Shown here piece by piece: positions 23,437-34,198 of a stretch of DNA of 64,000 nucleotides (positions within the stretch are counted from its first letter, which is position 1; each line of letters opens with the position of its first letter). Made by a program: the position numbers and the translations under genes. The notes below the pieces were generated by a model that was not told where the DNA came from, searched no databases, and saw nothing but the letters and a program-made list of their open reading frames with translations. This DNA is from Thuidium tamariscinum (taxonomy: Eukaryota; Streptophyta; Bryopsida; Hypnales; Thuidiaceae), in the NCBI GenBank assembly GCA_947034885.2, contig OX344758.2, positions 2,854,501 through 2,918,500 on the forward strand, given 5' to 3'.

Positions 23437-24277
23437 CTACTTGGTGGCCTCCTGCTTGGCCGCTTCCTCGAATGTCTCTCCTTCTACTAACTCCGGGACG
23501 TCATCGTCTTCCTCCTCGGGAATCTCGCCCAGGTTGTCCTTCTTCTGGAACTGCTGTGCAAGTTTCTTCAGATTCGCCAAGTTGTCAGGGCCTAGCTGGT
23601 TGATAATGCTAGGCAGAATATCCTGAAGCTTCTTCGTTTGCGAAGGTCCGCTCACCACCCACGTGTTCGCCGCAATCGAAGCTTGCACTGCAGCAATCAC
23701 AACCATATCAATAGACCGAATTGATTGAAAAGGATTCGATCAAAATTGAGAAATTGTCTGCCGTGTTACAGAAAAGAAGAAGAGGGGTAACAGTGGATCA
23801 CCTTTGGGGTTCACGAAATGGATCACAGATTCATCCTGGAAGATGTTGACCTCTTCAATCCCTGGAATGACGTTCACTCCAAGTCTCTTCAACGTGCTCT
23901 GCAGCCTCTTGTCATCCGTTGTGGTCGTCTTGTGGACGGCTTTCTTCTTCCTGTCAAACGAAATGAAAGTACATGAGAGACATGCAAGAACATATGCTCT
24001 CACAAGCAAGAATCCATGGCTAAACTTGCAGGCGTGATCACGAGACGTACAGTATAAGGTCTGCGGAGAGAATATACCGGAGTCCCTCACTTATACCAAC
24101 GAAAGAATACAAGGTAGTGAAGGTACGAAGAAGAAGAAGAATCGTGAGGTTGAAGATGGCAGACAAGAAAGTAGAAAAGCTTGCTAAGCATCAAATTATC
24201 AGTACAAACCTCCTGACACTGCCCTTTCCACCAGTGCGCACGGCACTGGCCATCTTCATCAGCTTCTCCCTATTCAT
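23437..24277 (-). CDS. BTF3: Nascent polypeptide-associated complex subunit beta (BTF3), 155 aa
   Basis: It forms the ribosome-bound NAC heterodimer with the alpha subunit, shielding new chains at the exit tunnel; plant BTF3 is also reported in transcription. Coding exons on the minus strand: 24277-24210, 23950-23802 and 23687-23437, with agreeing phases. The protein opens [20 protein letters not shown] and the basic [15 protein letters not shown] ribosome-binding motif follows. The NAC domain contains [34 protein letters not shown] and [12 protein letters not shown]. The [19 protein letters not shown] helix precedes an acidic tail ([10 protein letters not shown]). Length is normal for plant BTF3. 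A donor-like AAG/GTACGT at 24858/24857 upstream suggests a 5' UTR exon spliced to the coding first exon. Confidence 0.95.
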
Positions 24278-24960
24278 CTGCTTCCCCACAACCAAGTGAA
24301 GATGAACAAAGGCAACACATGCTCACTTCCACCACACAAATTCTTAAATACTGTATCCTCAACAGCCTTCACATTGCAGTGCACAGAGTGATTACTAGCG
24401 CAAGGGAACTACGATGAGTATAGTCAAATAGCAACTCCAAAACATAATTCAGTCAACAATGGTGGTTCCAACAAGAGTTGACTCAGTCCCATTGGATTCC
24501 GAAACCCCAAACCTTGGAACAACGAGAAGATAAACACACCGATAACACCGATACACAACGGAGAGGAAATTGTTTGCAAAGCTCTAAAACCTAGCCATGG
24601 ATGCACACACTCAAGGCAGCTACTTAGGAACCCCAGAAAAGCTTGACCTAGGAAAAATTGGAACAGAATTGCCGCCCCAGTGAGCTCCGTCACTTCACGG
24701 CAACTCCATGAAGAAGCTGCAAACCTCAACCTCAATCACAAAACCGGAAGCGTTATCCACGCACTGAAACCCTAATACAAAGCTACCCTTTCCGACGCTA
24801 ACTCTTCCCACTCAAACGCTGATTACAAACCCACTCTAAGCTGTGCGAACGACGTACCTTGAACGAGCGGCGCGTGACCCGCCGAATTCACAGGGCAATG
24901 CAGAGCTGACCTCGGAGCTCCTCAAACGCACAACTGGAGAAGAAGTGAACGGAGACCCCA
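24278..24960 (-). other. 5' UTR intron and leader of the NAC-beta gene
   Basis: No coding potential in frame with the gene. The donor consensus at 24857/24856 (minus strand) implies that a first non-coding exon ends at 24858 and an intron of several hundred bases precedes the ATG exon. Introns in 5' UTRs commonly enhance expression of plant housekeeping genes. Confidence 0.5.
24767..24775. promoter_or_regulatory. Telo-box (AAACCCTAA)
   Basis: A perfect plant telo-box lies within the 5' region of the NAC-beta gene. Telo-boxes are typical of plant genes for translation and ribosome-associated proteins, which fits BTF3. Its use here is inferred. Confidence 0.5.
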
Positions 24961-25806
24961 AGCTAGGGTAAAGCTCGAAGATGACGAAGCTGTCTGGCAA
25001 GCTCAGTCCTGCGGCCGGTCTGTCACCCGTGCTGATAGACTGCCACACCCGTCCGCCGTCCCGGCACGGCAACCACGGCACGGCAACTCTGAAATTCAGT
25101 TTTACGCTTCAGTCAACCGGTCAAAAGGTAAACTCCCTTCTTCTCCGGCCCACCTTTCATTACGATAACGTCGTCGAAAAGTTAGGTTTATTAGTATTCC
25201 ACCGAAACTTTCCATCTCCGAAATTTGGGTTAGGGCAAAGCGTCGGAGAAGGAATTTCGATCGATTCAGCACTCAAATGAGAAGTTCATATGATTATTTG
25301 CAATAGTGAAGAGATGTTCGCATGATCATTTGCGACACTGATCGCGATTTGGTTACCGAAATATGTAATTCGGTATTGGTAGTTGGCGGTTAGAGTTTAT
25401 ACGGGGAATCTGTGGTTCTGATGCACTGTTACGTCGGGACAACACCTGCTTGCCACGCTACATGTACGGCCATGAAGGCACAGTTATAACGGCGGGATCC
25501 ACGGTTCAGTTTAAAGCGGAGACTTCGGCACAATGTGCGGACACCTTTTGATGTGACCAACTCAATGAAAGAATCGGGTTGCTGCTTGCGTATAATGGCG
25601 TTGCGTAACAGTCGAGAGATGTTGCGTGGTTGTTTTCGGATTTCAATTGCTGCCTCGGTGGTGGTGGTGGTTGCTACGTGAGGTGGTGTTCTTGTTTCTG
25701 TTTTGTGTGAATTTTGTGACGAGCGTTGTGAGCGAATGCGTCCTTGTAGCGAGCGGTATATGCTGGTCTATTATGGTCTCGTTGAATTGTTGGGTGCCTT
25801 TTCTGC
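24961..25806. promoter_or_regulatory. Divergent promoter region between NAC-beta and the MFSD12-type gene
   Basis: The two genes diverge from this segment. It has balanced base composition and only short chance frames. No clear TATA box was found. Confidence 0.4.
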
Positions 25807-26560
25807 GGGTTCTTACTCGCCACGCTCTGTCATTGCGGGAGCATGCTCTCAGCTCTTAAATGGTCTCGTTTGTTGCGAATTTGTCTGTGAATTTCTAGGT
25901 TCAAGAACTCTCTCTAGGTGATATTTGCGCTTTATTTGTTTCTTTTTTTCACTTTCAGTTTGCAGGTACACCTCTGGTGTTGAGTGCTTCATCTAAATCC
26001 GTCATTGATGCATCTAGACTAATGCGAATTGGTAATGATGTTACTTGCGACTTTTAAATGTTCGGATTGAAGAGTTTGAGCTGCTCAGGCCTGAAGAGTC
26101 TCCTGTTTTTTGCAACTTCTGTCTGTGAATTTGCTGTTTCAAGGACTCTTGGTGATGTTCGGGCTTCATTAGTTTAGTTTTTTAATTTCGATTTGCAGGT
26201 CGACCTCGGGTGTTGCGTTTTTGACTTTATTCATGGTATAATCAACTGATCTAAGTGAATTGGTAGTGATGTTACCGGCACTTTTAAATGTGGCTCCGCC
26301 ACGCCCGCCATCTCGGGAGACTGCTCCATGCTCGGAGCTCCTGAATTGTCCCGTATATTGTAGATTTTGTTTTTAAATTTTATGCTTCAAAGTTTCTGCT
26401 GATTCTCGGGGGCTTCACCTTTCGTCATTAAAATTTCGGAATTTTAGTTTATAATTCCACCTGGGTTTTGTCTGTTGGCGTTCTCTATCCTTCTTGTACG
26501 CATCTCGACAAAGCGAAGTTGTTGTGATGTTGCTTTGCGCTTTAATATGTTATTCCCTGA
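25807..26560 (+). repeat. Degenerate tandem repeat (three units of about 240 bp) in the leader of the transporter gene
   Basis: Landmarks recur at about 240-base spacing. GCCACGCTCTGTCATTGCGG at 25819 matches GCCACGCCCGCCATCTCGG at 26298 (two periods apart). TTTGCAGGTACACCTC near 25959 matches TTTGCAGGTCGACCTC near 26193. GTGATGTTAC...CACTTTTAAATG recurs near 26035, 26265 and, weaker, 26525. Each unit contains a pyrimidine tract plus CAG, i.e. an acceptor-like site. The array ends about 140 bases before the ATG, so it lies in the promoter or a spliced 5' UTR. Confidence 0.6.
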
Positions 26561-26702
26561 TGATAAGGTATCCAACACTCTTGCTCGTACCTTTACGTGT
26601 TGAGCGCTAAGCATTCATTCTTGGGTGTTTTGGGGACAGACTTGACCGAATTCAAGCAGATGATGCCGACGATTCGGTTTTGACAATTCAATTGTCGCCT
26701 CG

Positions 26703-29700
26703 ATGGGCTTGTTATTAGCGAGGGACGAAGAGCGAGTGATGGAGGATGAAGCCCCAGAGCTTGGACCCTCGCCTGAGCTCATGTCTCGAGGAGCCGTTTT
26801 GTGTTACGGCACAGGCCACATGCTGAATGATCTCACCGCCGCGTGCTGGTTCTCGTATCTCTTGATCTTCCTCACGGACATTGGCCTCTCGCCTCAGTAA
26901 TTATATCCCTCCCTCAAAGCCATAATGTTTCCAAGTGTTAATGGGTTTGCATCTTTCAGGAGAACCTTGCTTCACCTGTTTTGTGGTGGTTAGGGTATTA
27001 GCGTAGCTGGCGGCATGCTTACCATCTATAACACTTTGTGCAATTCATGTCTTGAACACCTAAACAACTGAAAGTTTCGACCTGGACCTTGTGTTTTGTT
27101 TTGCTCCGTCCGTGTGTTGGCAGTGTTGTTGAAAACATTTGAGACCAATTTCATTGATCATATTGTGAAAAGCATAAATTCAGAAGGATCCAAATTTTAT
27201 ATCATCAGAATCAAATTTTATATCAATGAATGCTTGTGGTCATGGCAACCTAAATAAATCTGGACAGGAAAAAGCATTAAGAACCAAAACAACCTTAAGA
27301 AACATGAGGTCTAATCCGGACACTTATTTCGGGACCGAGGGAGTAGTAATTCTGGTCATGTGGAGACTTTTTTTGTCCAATTTTTTTTCGTTTTAGACCA
27401 ACACACGGAGTGCTCTTTCACCGAATTACATTTTTCACAATTTGATAAACATTTGGTGTGTTTAAAGCGATGAATATTTGATTCCTTAGGGATTAATGGT
27501 GTTGATGGTGTGTAGCTTCTCTGCTCAGCTCGCTAAGTTTTACTTGTTGAATTTCGCAGGGAAGCTGCAACTGTCATGCTTTCAGGTCAGGTGGCTGACG
27601 CGATCGCTACCGTCATTGTTGGCCAACTGGTAGGTCTAATGCAGAACTCAATGGTTTTCAAGGATTGATAATCTATTGCTCGTGGATACGTGCTGTTCAG
27701 AAATCAACTGTTCAGTTTAAAACCCACCTTTAATCGTTATTGTTATTAGGTTTCCTGGGCTTTTAGTTAGGTTTTGTTTTCAAAGGATTCAATCTTTGAT
27801 GGGTCTGACTCATTGCTGCGCTTAAGACGCTCTGATGCATTTTGACTTGTCAGAATCACTTCGTTGCTGTGAATAGATAGACACCTTCGGTCATTTCAAG
27901 ATATGGCATGGGGGAGGATCATTGTTGGTGACAGTTTCCTTTTCTTCTGTCTTCGGGGGATGTATGGCGTGTGCACTTCTTGGAAAGAACTACGCCGTTG
28001 CCCATACGATTGGCTACAGCGCATTTGCAGCCATTTTCAATGTTGGATGGGCAGCTACACAAGTCTCTCATATGTAAGTTTTCCCTCCTCATGTGTGCTT
28101 TGTTTCCAATCATGGTGCAAGTGTCGGCGTATTGTTGCTGAAGACTAATCGATCTTGCGTTATTAGATGGATCCTTCCATGAGAAAGTTTTGTAATTTCA
28201 TGCAATATGTTCATCCAGTTTGCTTTGGTTTTCTGTAGGTCCTTGGTCAACTGCATTACTTCGAATCAAAGTAGCCAGGTTTCCCTCAACAGCTGCAGGA
28301 ACGCGTTTACTATGGTACGTTGCCTGCTCATATGGTCTGCAACCGTAAATACCGTCTGTGGAAACTGTTTTGTAGCATTGTCTGACATCACCATATACAT
28401 CCACTTGAGAGTACTTAACTGCATTAGACAATAAAGTTGTTAACATTGTCAAATTGTGGATCAACCATCTTTTTTTGTCCTCTTGTTTTTAGTCCATACT
28501 AACCTTACCCGTGCTTCCAGGTTGCGAATTTAGGCCTCTACGTAATCGCATATGCGGTGTTTCGAATCTTACCTGCTAAGCAAGTCTGCGATGTTGAGAC
28601 CCAGGTACGATCTTTCGAAATGTTCGTCTTAAGATCACTTCGCTTTTGTATATTGCGAGAATTCACTGAATCCTGTAGAACGTACATCATGGCCAGCTTT
28701 CATGACTCGGTGTTAACTCGTTCTTGCTGAAATGAGAGTTTTCTGTTTTCGTTGCAGTTTAAGTGGATTGCGGGGATTGCCATCGCTACGGGATGCTGCT
28801 TCGTGTTAGTGTTTCTTATTGGAGTCAAAGAACCAAGGCTTTCGCACCACAAGCAGGGTAGCGAAGAATGCTCTTCCAAGCAAAGCTTCAAAGTTTGGTT
28901 TGAGAAGTTGCTATATTACCAAGTGGCTGCGGTCTATATGCTTACACGATTGACGACCAATGTCTCACAGGTTAGCTACGTAGTGTTACTAGCTGACCTC
29001 ACATGTGCCTGCATTTTTTTGAAAGGAAGTCTCGTTGGTTGATTTAGAGGAATCTTTTGCAGGGAAATGCAAATGAACCCTGTTTTTAAAGTTTCAGGTG
29101 GCGTTCCTTCGCTACATTAGATGTTTTCGGTGAGTACTATACAAAGAAATTGCCTTTTTTTGTCGAATAATACAATCTTCCTAAACTTTTATACTGGGTT
29201 GAGAACCAGAATCTAGGATTGACATGTTTCCCTTTCGTTGAATGGCAGGCGCTTTTACCCTTCTATCTCATTGATGACCTTGGCATGGAAGAATCGTCTA
29301 AGGCTGTGGTATGCTTTTTTTCTTCTTGCGGACGCACAAGTTTCTCTGTATGCCTAACCACGTGGACTTTACTGCCATTTTCTAGTCTTGGTATGTCGTG
29401 GACTCTATTGTGTCTCTTGGACTCGAGTAAAGTCTAGCCTGAATTTGTATGTGGCAATCATTGCTATGGGGAGTTGATCTCGGTATCATCACCGTCTGAT
29501 TTCAAAACAATAACCCTCGAGAAGTGTTCTCTCGAAGTACACTTGTTTATGTAGAATCTGGTTGGTTTTCAAGCTCACCTGATACGTGTTTGAAATGCAG
29601 GTACCAGCCTTGATATATGCGTGCAGCTTCCTGGCCTCCATTGTTTTACAGGTACATTTGTCCTACGTTTGTCCATATTCACATGCACCGCGTGAGTTCC

Positions 29701-31235
29701 AGTATTGTCGAGGTTTGTCAGTGTTGTACTACTCTCCTATGACAGGTCAGATACTCCTCGAATCATCAGTGAGGTAGTACTGATTTTCGTGATCATCTCG
29801 TCAGGAGTTACGTTGGACCAGCTTCAAGCTGAAGGCTGTGTTCGCAATGGGAGCTGGCCTGTGGATGTTAGCGGGTGCTATCTTCCTTCTTCTTCCCCAA
29901 TCTCTTCACGGCCCAGTTTACTTCCTCGCAGCTCTTGTTGGCATTGGAAATGCTTTCATGCTGGTGTGCATCTTTCCATGAACCAGGCATCTTGTGCATT
30001 TATTTCTCTTTCGCTACACCGATTGTTTCTACAGTGGTAGATTACGTAATCATCATCGAGTGTTAATATCAAGAGGTCTCTTTGTATTACAGGTGACAGC
30101 GACAAGTATGGAGGGACTCTTGGTGAGCACCAACTTAAGCGGCTGCGGATTTGTATACGGTTCCCTCAGCTTTTTGGACAAACTTGCATGCGGAATTGCT
30201 CTGTACTTGATTGAAGGCATGAATGGTAAGAGGACTACTACTTTCACTGGTTTCTTCCACACCCGCAGCACCTTCCTATCTGTCATTTGGATTCCTCTTC
30301 TTGCTACTCATCCTTCTCTTGTATAGCACTACTCATCCAAATTTGAAAATCACTCGTTTTGAAATGAGATTATGAAATACCAACCAAGGGGTCCAAATTT
30401 GAGCTAAATTTTCTAAGCATTTCGAGTGGGGCGAATAAGATTTTGCTTGTCTACTAATATTTTTAGTTTTCGACCCACACTTGCGATTTTCCTCACCGAT
30501 TCTGTATATATAATATGTGGCCCCATCTAAATTGCATTTTTCACAATATGATCGATCGAATTGGACTTTTTCAGTCAACGAAGCCTTGGTTCTTCACAGA
30601 GGTTAAGCAACTGTAGCTTGCTGAAGATCAGATGCATAACCTTCAGCGAAAAGGGATTAATTTCTCTTCTTTGAAATTTCATTTGACTAACAAGCTGTTG
30701 TGTGTTGTATGTTTTTGGTTGTGTTCTAGTTCAAACGCGTTTTTGTCCAGTGGGGGGGGACATTGTGGGCAACAATTTGTTGACCTTTCCTCCCATCTGC
30801 CACTGCTCTCTGATCCGGGTAGCCCTTGCGCTGGTCCCCAGTGGCTGCGCCATGCTGGCCTGGATCATCACCACCACCATGACCTTCGATGAAACCACAG
30901 AAAAGCTCACCTTGCCAGTGGATCCTCTCTCCTCCCTTCAGACCCCTCTCCTGCACGCTGTCGAAGAAGGCTCCCATCCTACACTCAGGTTGCAGGGAGG
31001 CAGTTCCTCGACTCCATGTTCCGGCATAAGAGCATCCAGAAAGGGTGCCGAGAAGCAGGGAATCACGGATTTGGAAGTCCCGGAGGAGCCCGACATCTCC
31101 TCCGAAATTCAAAGTGCCGAACCTGCAGTGCAATCTGACAACGAAGAACACTCGATATGGCAAATGCTAGGCCATGCTATGGTGGGACGCTGGGGCTCCA
31201 TTCGCCCCTCTCGACTGCCTCTCGACTTACAGTAA
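26703..31235 (+). CDS. MFSD12-type major facilitator transporter, 11 exons, 580 aa
   Basis: Membrane transporter of the MFS_2 (glycoside-pentoside-hexuronide:cation) type, closest in motif to MFSD12. Mammalian MFSD12 imports cysteine into lysosomes and melanosomes; the plant substrate is unknown. Exons: 26703-26896, 27560-27629, 27877-28073, 28239-28314, 28521-28604, 28758-28970, 29249-29308, 29601-29651, 29805-29963, 30093-30225 and 30730-31235, all phases agreeing. Diagnostic stretches: YGTGHMLNDLTAACWFSYLL (first membrane helix), VMLSGQVADAIATVIVGQL, FGHFKIWHGGGSLL, SHMSLVNCITSN with SCRNAFTMVANLGLY, VWFEKLLYYQVAAVYMLTRL, and NLSGCGFVYGSLSFLDKLAC. About 12 hydrophobic segments are visible. 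After the last helix comes a hydrophilic tail of about 115 residues (466-580), Ser- and Glu-rich and poorly conserved. A GTAAGT overlaps the stop, so an alternative 3' splice form is possible. Confidence 0.9.
27101..27345. repeat. Possible Stowaway-like MITE in intron 1 of the transporter gene
   Basis: The right end at 27318-27343 reads GGACACTTATTTCGGGACC then GAGGGAG, followed by TA. In reverse complement this is close to the well-known Stowaway tip (CTCCCTCCGTCCC...AATAAGTGTC) with its TA target site. The left end is unclear: GCTCCGTCCG at about 27104 is a weak match. Length and position in an intron fit a Stowaway MITE. Confidence 0.4.
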
Positions 31236-32474
31236 GTACACAACGTTCTTGATCTCACCACGCCAGGTCCCTGATTCTTTTTATTTCAAGATTCAAATTC
31301 AAGCCTTCGACAGGAGAAGAGAGCAAGAAAAGTTGAATTCTTTGGCCTGCAGATGGAATATACTCTCTACAGTCCCGCCATACGGAGTTCAAGAATGTTT
31401 TGTACTTATCCAGAGGATTCCATACCAAGCACAAGATAATTGAACAAAATTTGCAGATGAGACCTTGGGACTTGAGCTGGGTAACTCAGTTATTGTGTCT
31501 GCATTTTGTAATATGTACAGAGTGATTAATTGTTGAAGTCCCTGCCCTCTCGGTAACTGATTCATATTTACTGCAAGACAGTGATGAACTATTGTAGTAT
31601 TGAAGCTGACAACTCCCTTTACAACCTCCGAACGTCAAACTGCCTTGGGGCAAGTTCGGCACTGTCAGTGACAGTGAAAAGGAGCTTGATTATTTTAGGT
31701 AACGCCTTGTTGCCACTGAATTTCTTGTAAACTTTATTATTTGACCTGAATTTATTTGAGTAATTTGCAAGGTTGTTTTTCACTCTTGTGGAACCCGTGC
31801 GTTGAATTCAGCATTTGTGCTCTTGTTGAAAGTTAGAATCATGAGGGGTTGCTATCATAGTGAAACAGTAAATGTATACCTTACTGTGTCTGATCGATCT
31901 CTTAGTTTACATCTCATCCCTTTCGCATCGTATGGTACATGTGTAATAAGTTAACTTATTCATCTTCAAAGTCGTTTATCATTCAAGGAAGGGGATGTGG
32001 AACATTACTGAATGCACGAGGAACTTTCCTATTATAAATGATGGTTTCTTTTAGAAGTTCCTTACGCATTTTTCTGCAAACCAAGTAAAGGAGGAGGCTC
32101 AAAATCGCTCCTATGAAAGTGCCATGAATAGAGGGGAAAAAAAAAGTATGGTCCTTTGTACATGGTCTTAAGGCATGTGAAATAAGTGACTCAAAAGTGT
32201 GAAGAATCATCCTTAATTGAAGTTTATTGGACAATTTAAGTTCATTTAATAGAATTAAGTGCACTTAATGGTAAGTGCATTTAATGGGGTGTACAACATT
32301 CTTTTTGAAAGTATTTAAATAGAATATTTAATTATTAGAAAAGAAATAGAAAGATTTCATAGTTCTAATACTTAGCTTTGGAAATGTAGTTTAGGAAATG
32401 TGTCATAAAATAGAAAGATTCCACAAAATATAGCTTAGGAAATGTGTCAAATTGGCATTGTGCATGCATTTAAA
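31236..32474. other. 3' flank of the transporter gene and intergenic DNA
   Basis: About 700 bases downstream of the stop have gene-like composition and probably contain the 3' UTR. From about 32.2 kb the DNA becomes AT-rich. No gene seen. Confidence 0.45.
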
Positions 32475-32690
32475 ACTAGTGAGAATCATTCCTATTATAC
32501 TTGTAATTACATTTTCAAAATCATTCTTGCCATGCTTGGAATCAAATTTACATTTAGGACTAATGATGAAGAATCATTCCTACCATACTTGTAGTCACAT
32601 TTTCAAAATCATTTTTGCCATGCTTGTAATCAAATTTACATTTAAAACTAATGAAGAATCATTCCTACTATGCTTGTAATCGAATTTTCA
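32475..32690. repeat. Tandem repeat, 85-88 bp period, about 2.5 copies
   Basis: GAATCATTCCTA starts at 32483, 32571 and 32656. Between them CATTTTCAAAATCATT and TGCCATGCTTG...AATCAAATTTACATTT recur. The short frame through it is repeat-derived, not a gene. Confidence 0.75.
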
Positions 32691-33476
32691 ACTCACTCGT
32701 TTTTTTTAAAGTTTGAATAGAATTTATCACAACCAACCTATGGTACTCTAAATTGAACTACCTCAGAATTACTCTTCACTTCTTTTTCTCAAAAAGATCT
32801 CTCCAAATCTTTCCTACAAAGACCTTTTTTTAATTAGATAATCAATTCAACAACCTCTTACCTTATCAATCTATGGTGTAAGATTTTCCTTTGTTAAAAG
32901 ATTCATCATATAGAGTATGTTAACTTTGTATTTTGAACATGTACAACAATGATTTTTTCATTTTAAACCATTTAATTTCATATTTTTGGTGTATCATACC
33001 AAAATTTAAGTTTAAAAATGAAAATTGAAGAATCAATTAAATATTTTTCATATTCATGATCATTTGCTTGGAGAATCACTTTGAGGTATTCAAGAACAAC
33101 TCTCATATATTATTTGTACTCTATACTACCTTAACATAGATGCCAAAATCTCATGTTTACAAAACTTTGAAGTTATATAAAACCTAAACAAGTTGCTATT
33201 TTTAGTAGTTTATATTTTTGAAAACTTCCTTTCAATGTCTAGTTTAAGCATCAAAAATCCAATCTTGAAAATGATTGCTTATGACTTTTCTATTCAAGAA
33301 AGAGTGCAAGGATGTCCATTGCAATCTTGCCTTTCTATAGTGTTAAGGGCTCTTGAAAATGAGCCTCAAATATACTAAATCTTTGAGAAAAAACCACATT
33401 AGAATTTCATTTAAAAATATTTTAGAGTAAATTTTGAGAAGCCATAAATTGATTGGGGTTATGCATTTTAGGCCCT
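32691..33476. other. AT-rich intergenic DNA, nothing recognised
   Basis: No coding signal, RNA gene or clear repeat was seen. Confidence 0.4.
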
Positions 33477-33923
33477 TTAGCCCTTAAATGCCAAGGAGGA
33501 CATTTTGCCAATGAATGATAAAGAATCTTCCCTTGTAGAATAGAAGTACAACTATTCATCCTTGGTATTAGAAATGGAAAGGGAAGACCCACAATACTTT
33601 GACTTCTAATGAATATATTTGGCTTATTCAAAATAGATGATGTCACACAAACTCGAAATGCATGATTTCCACAACCACAAAGCCAATCATTCAAAGGTCA
33701 ACCTTGTTTTTCTTGATGGCCAACTCCTTGGATTTGACATGTGAAAAGAAGATCAAAAGACTTCAAGTTTTCTTTTCCTCACTAATTTATGACATGTCTA
33801 GTTTGAATTTGTACAATTACATTTCAGAAAAAATTGCTTAAGATTATCAAAATGTTGGCTTCTTGTTCAATTTAGAGAAAATTCCTTAAAGCTTGGAACA
33901 AGCCTTGGGCATTTAGGGGTTAA
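33477..33923. mobile_element. TTAA-type non-autonomous DNA element, 447 bp
   Basis: The left end is TTAG/CCCTTAAATGCCAAGG and the right end CCTTGGGCATTTAGGGG/TTAA; the two tips are reverse complements with few mismatches. One flanking TTAA is mutated to TTAG. The internal part (about 33540-33720) matches the elements at 56261-56488 (reverse orientation) and 57293-57523. There is no transposase. Confidence 0.65.
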
Positions 33924-34198
33924 ACCTCAAATTGTACACTACACCAAATGATACTCCACAAAAATTTCCATGACTAACATGTGAAATTAAATTACACAGA
34001 ACTTCATCAGAAATCACAGCAAGTAACTTCAGAAACTACCGTCAATGAAAAACTGCCCTTAGGAACCTGACTTGGGGTCACTAAAAGTTTCTGATCAAAT
34101 CTTGCATGGCTTTGGATGCCAAGGTATACATATATACAACCACATGTATTTCGATACAAATCCTCAGAATTGGCTCAGAGTCAGCATAAAGTAGTAAA

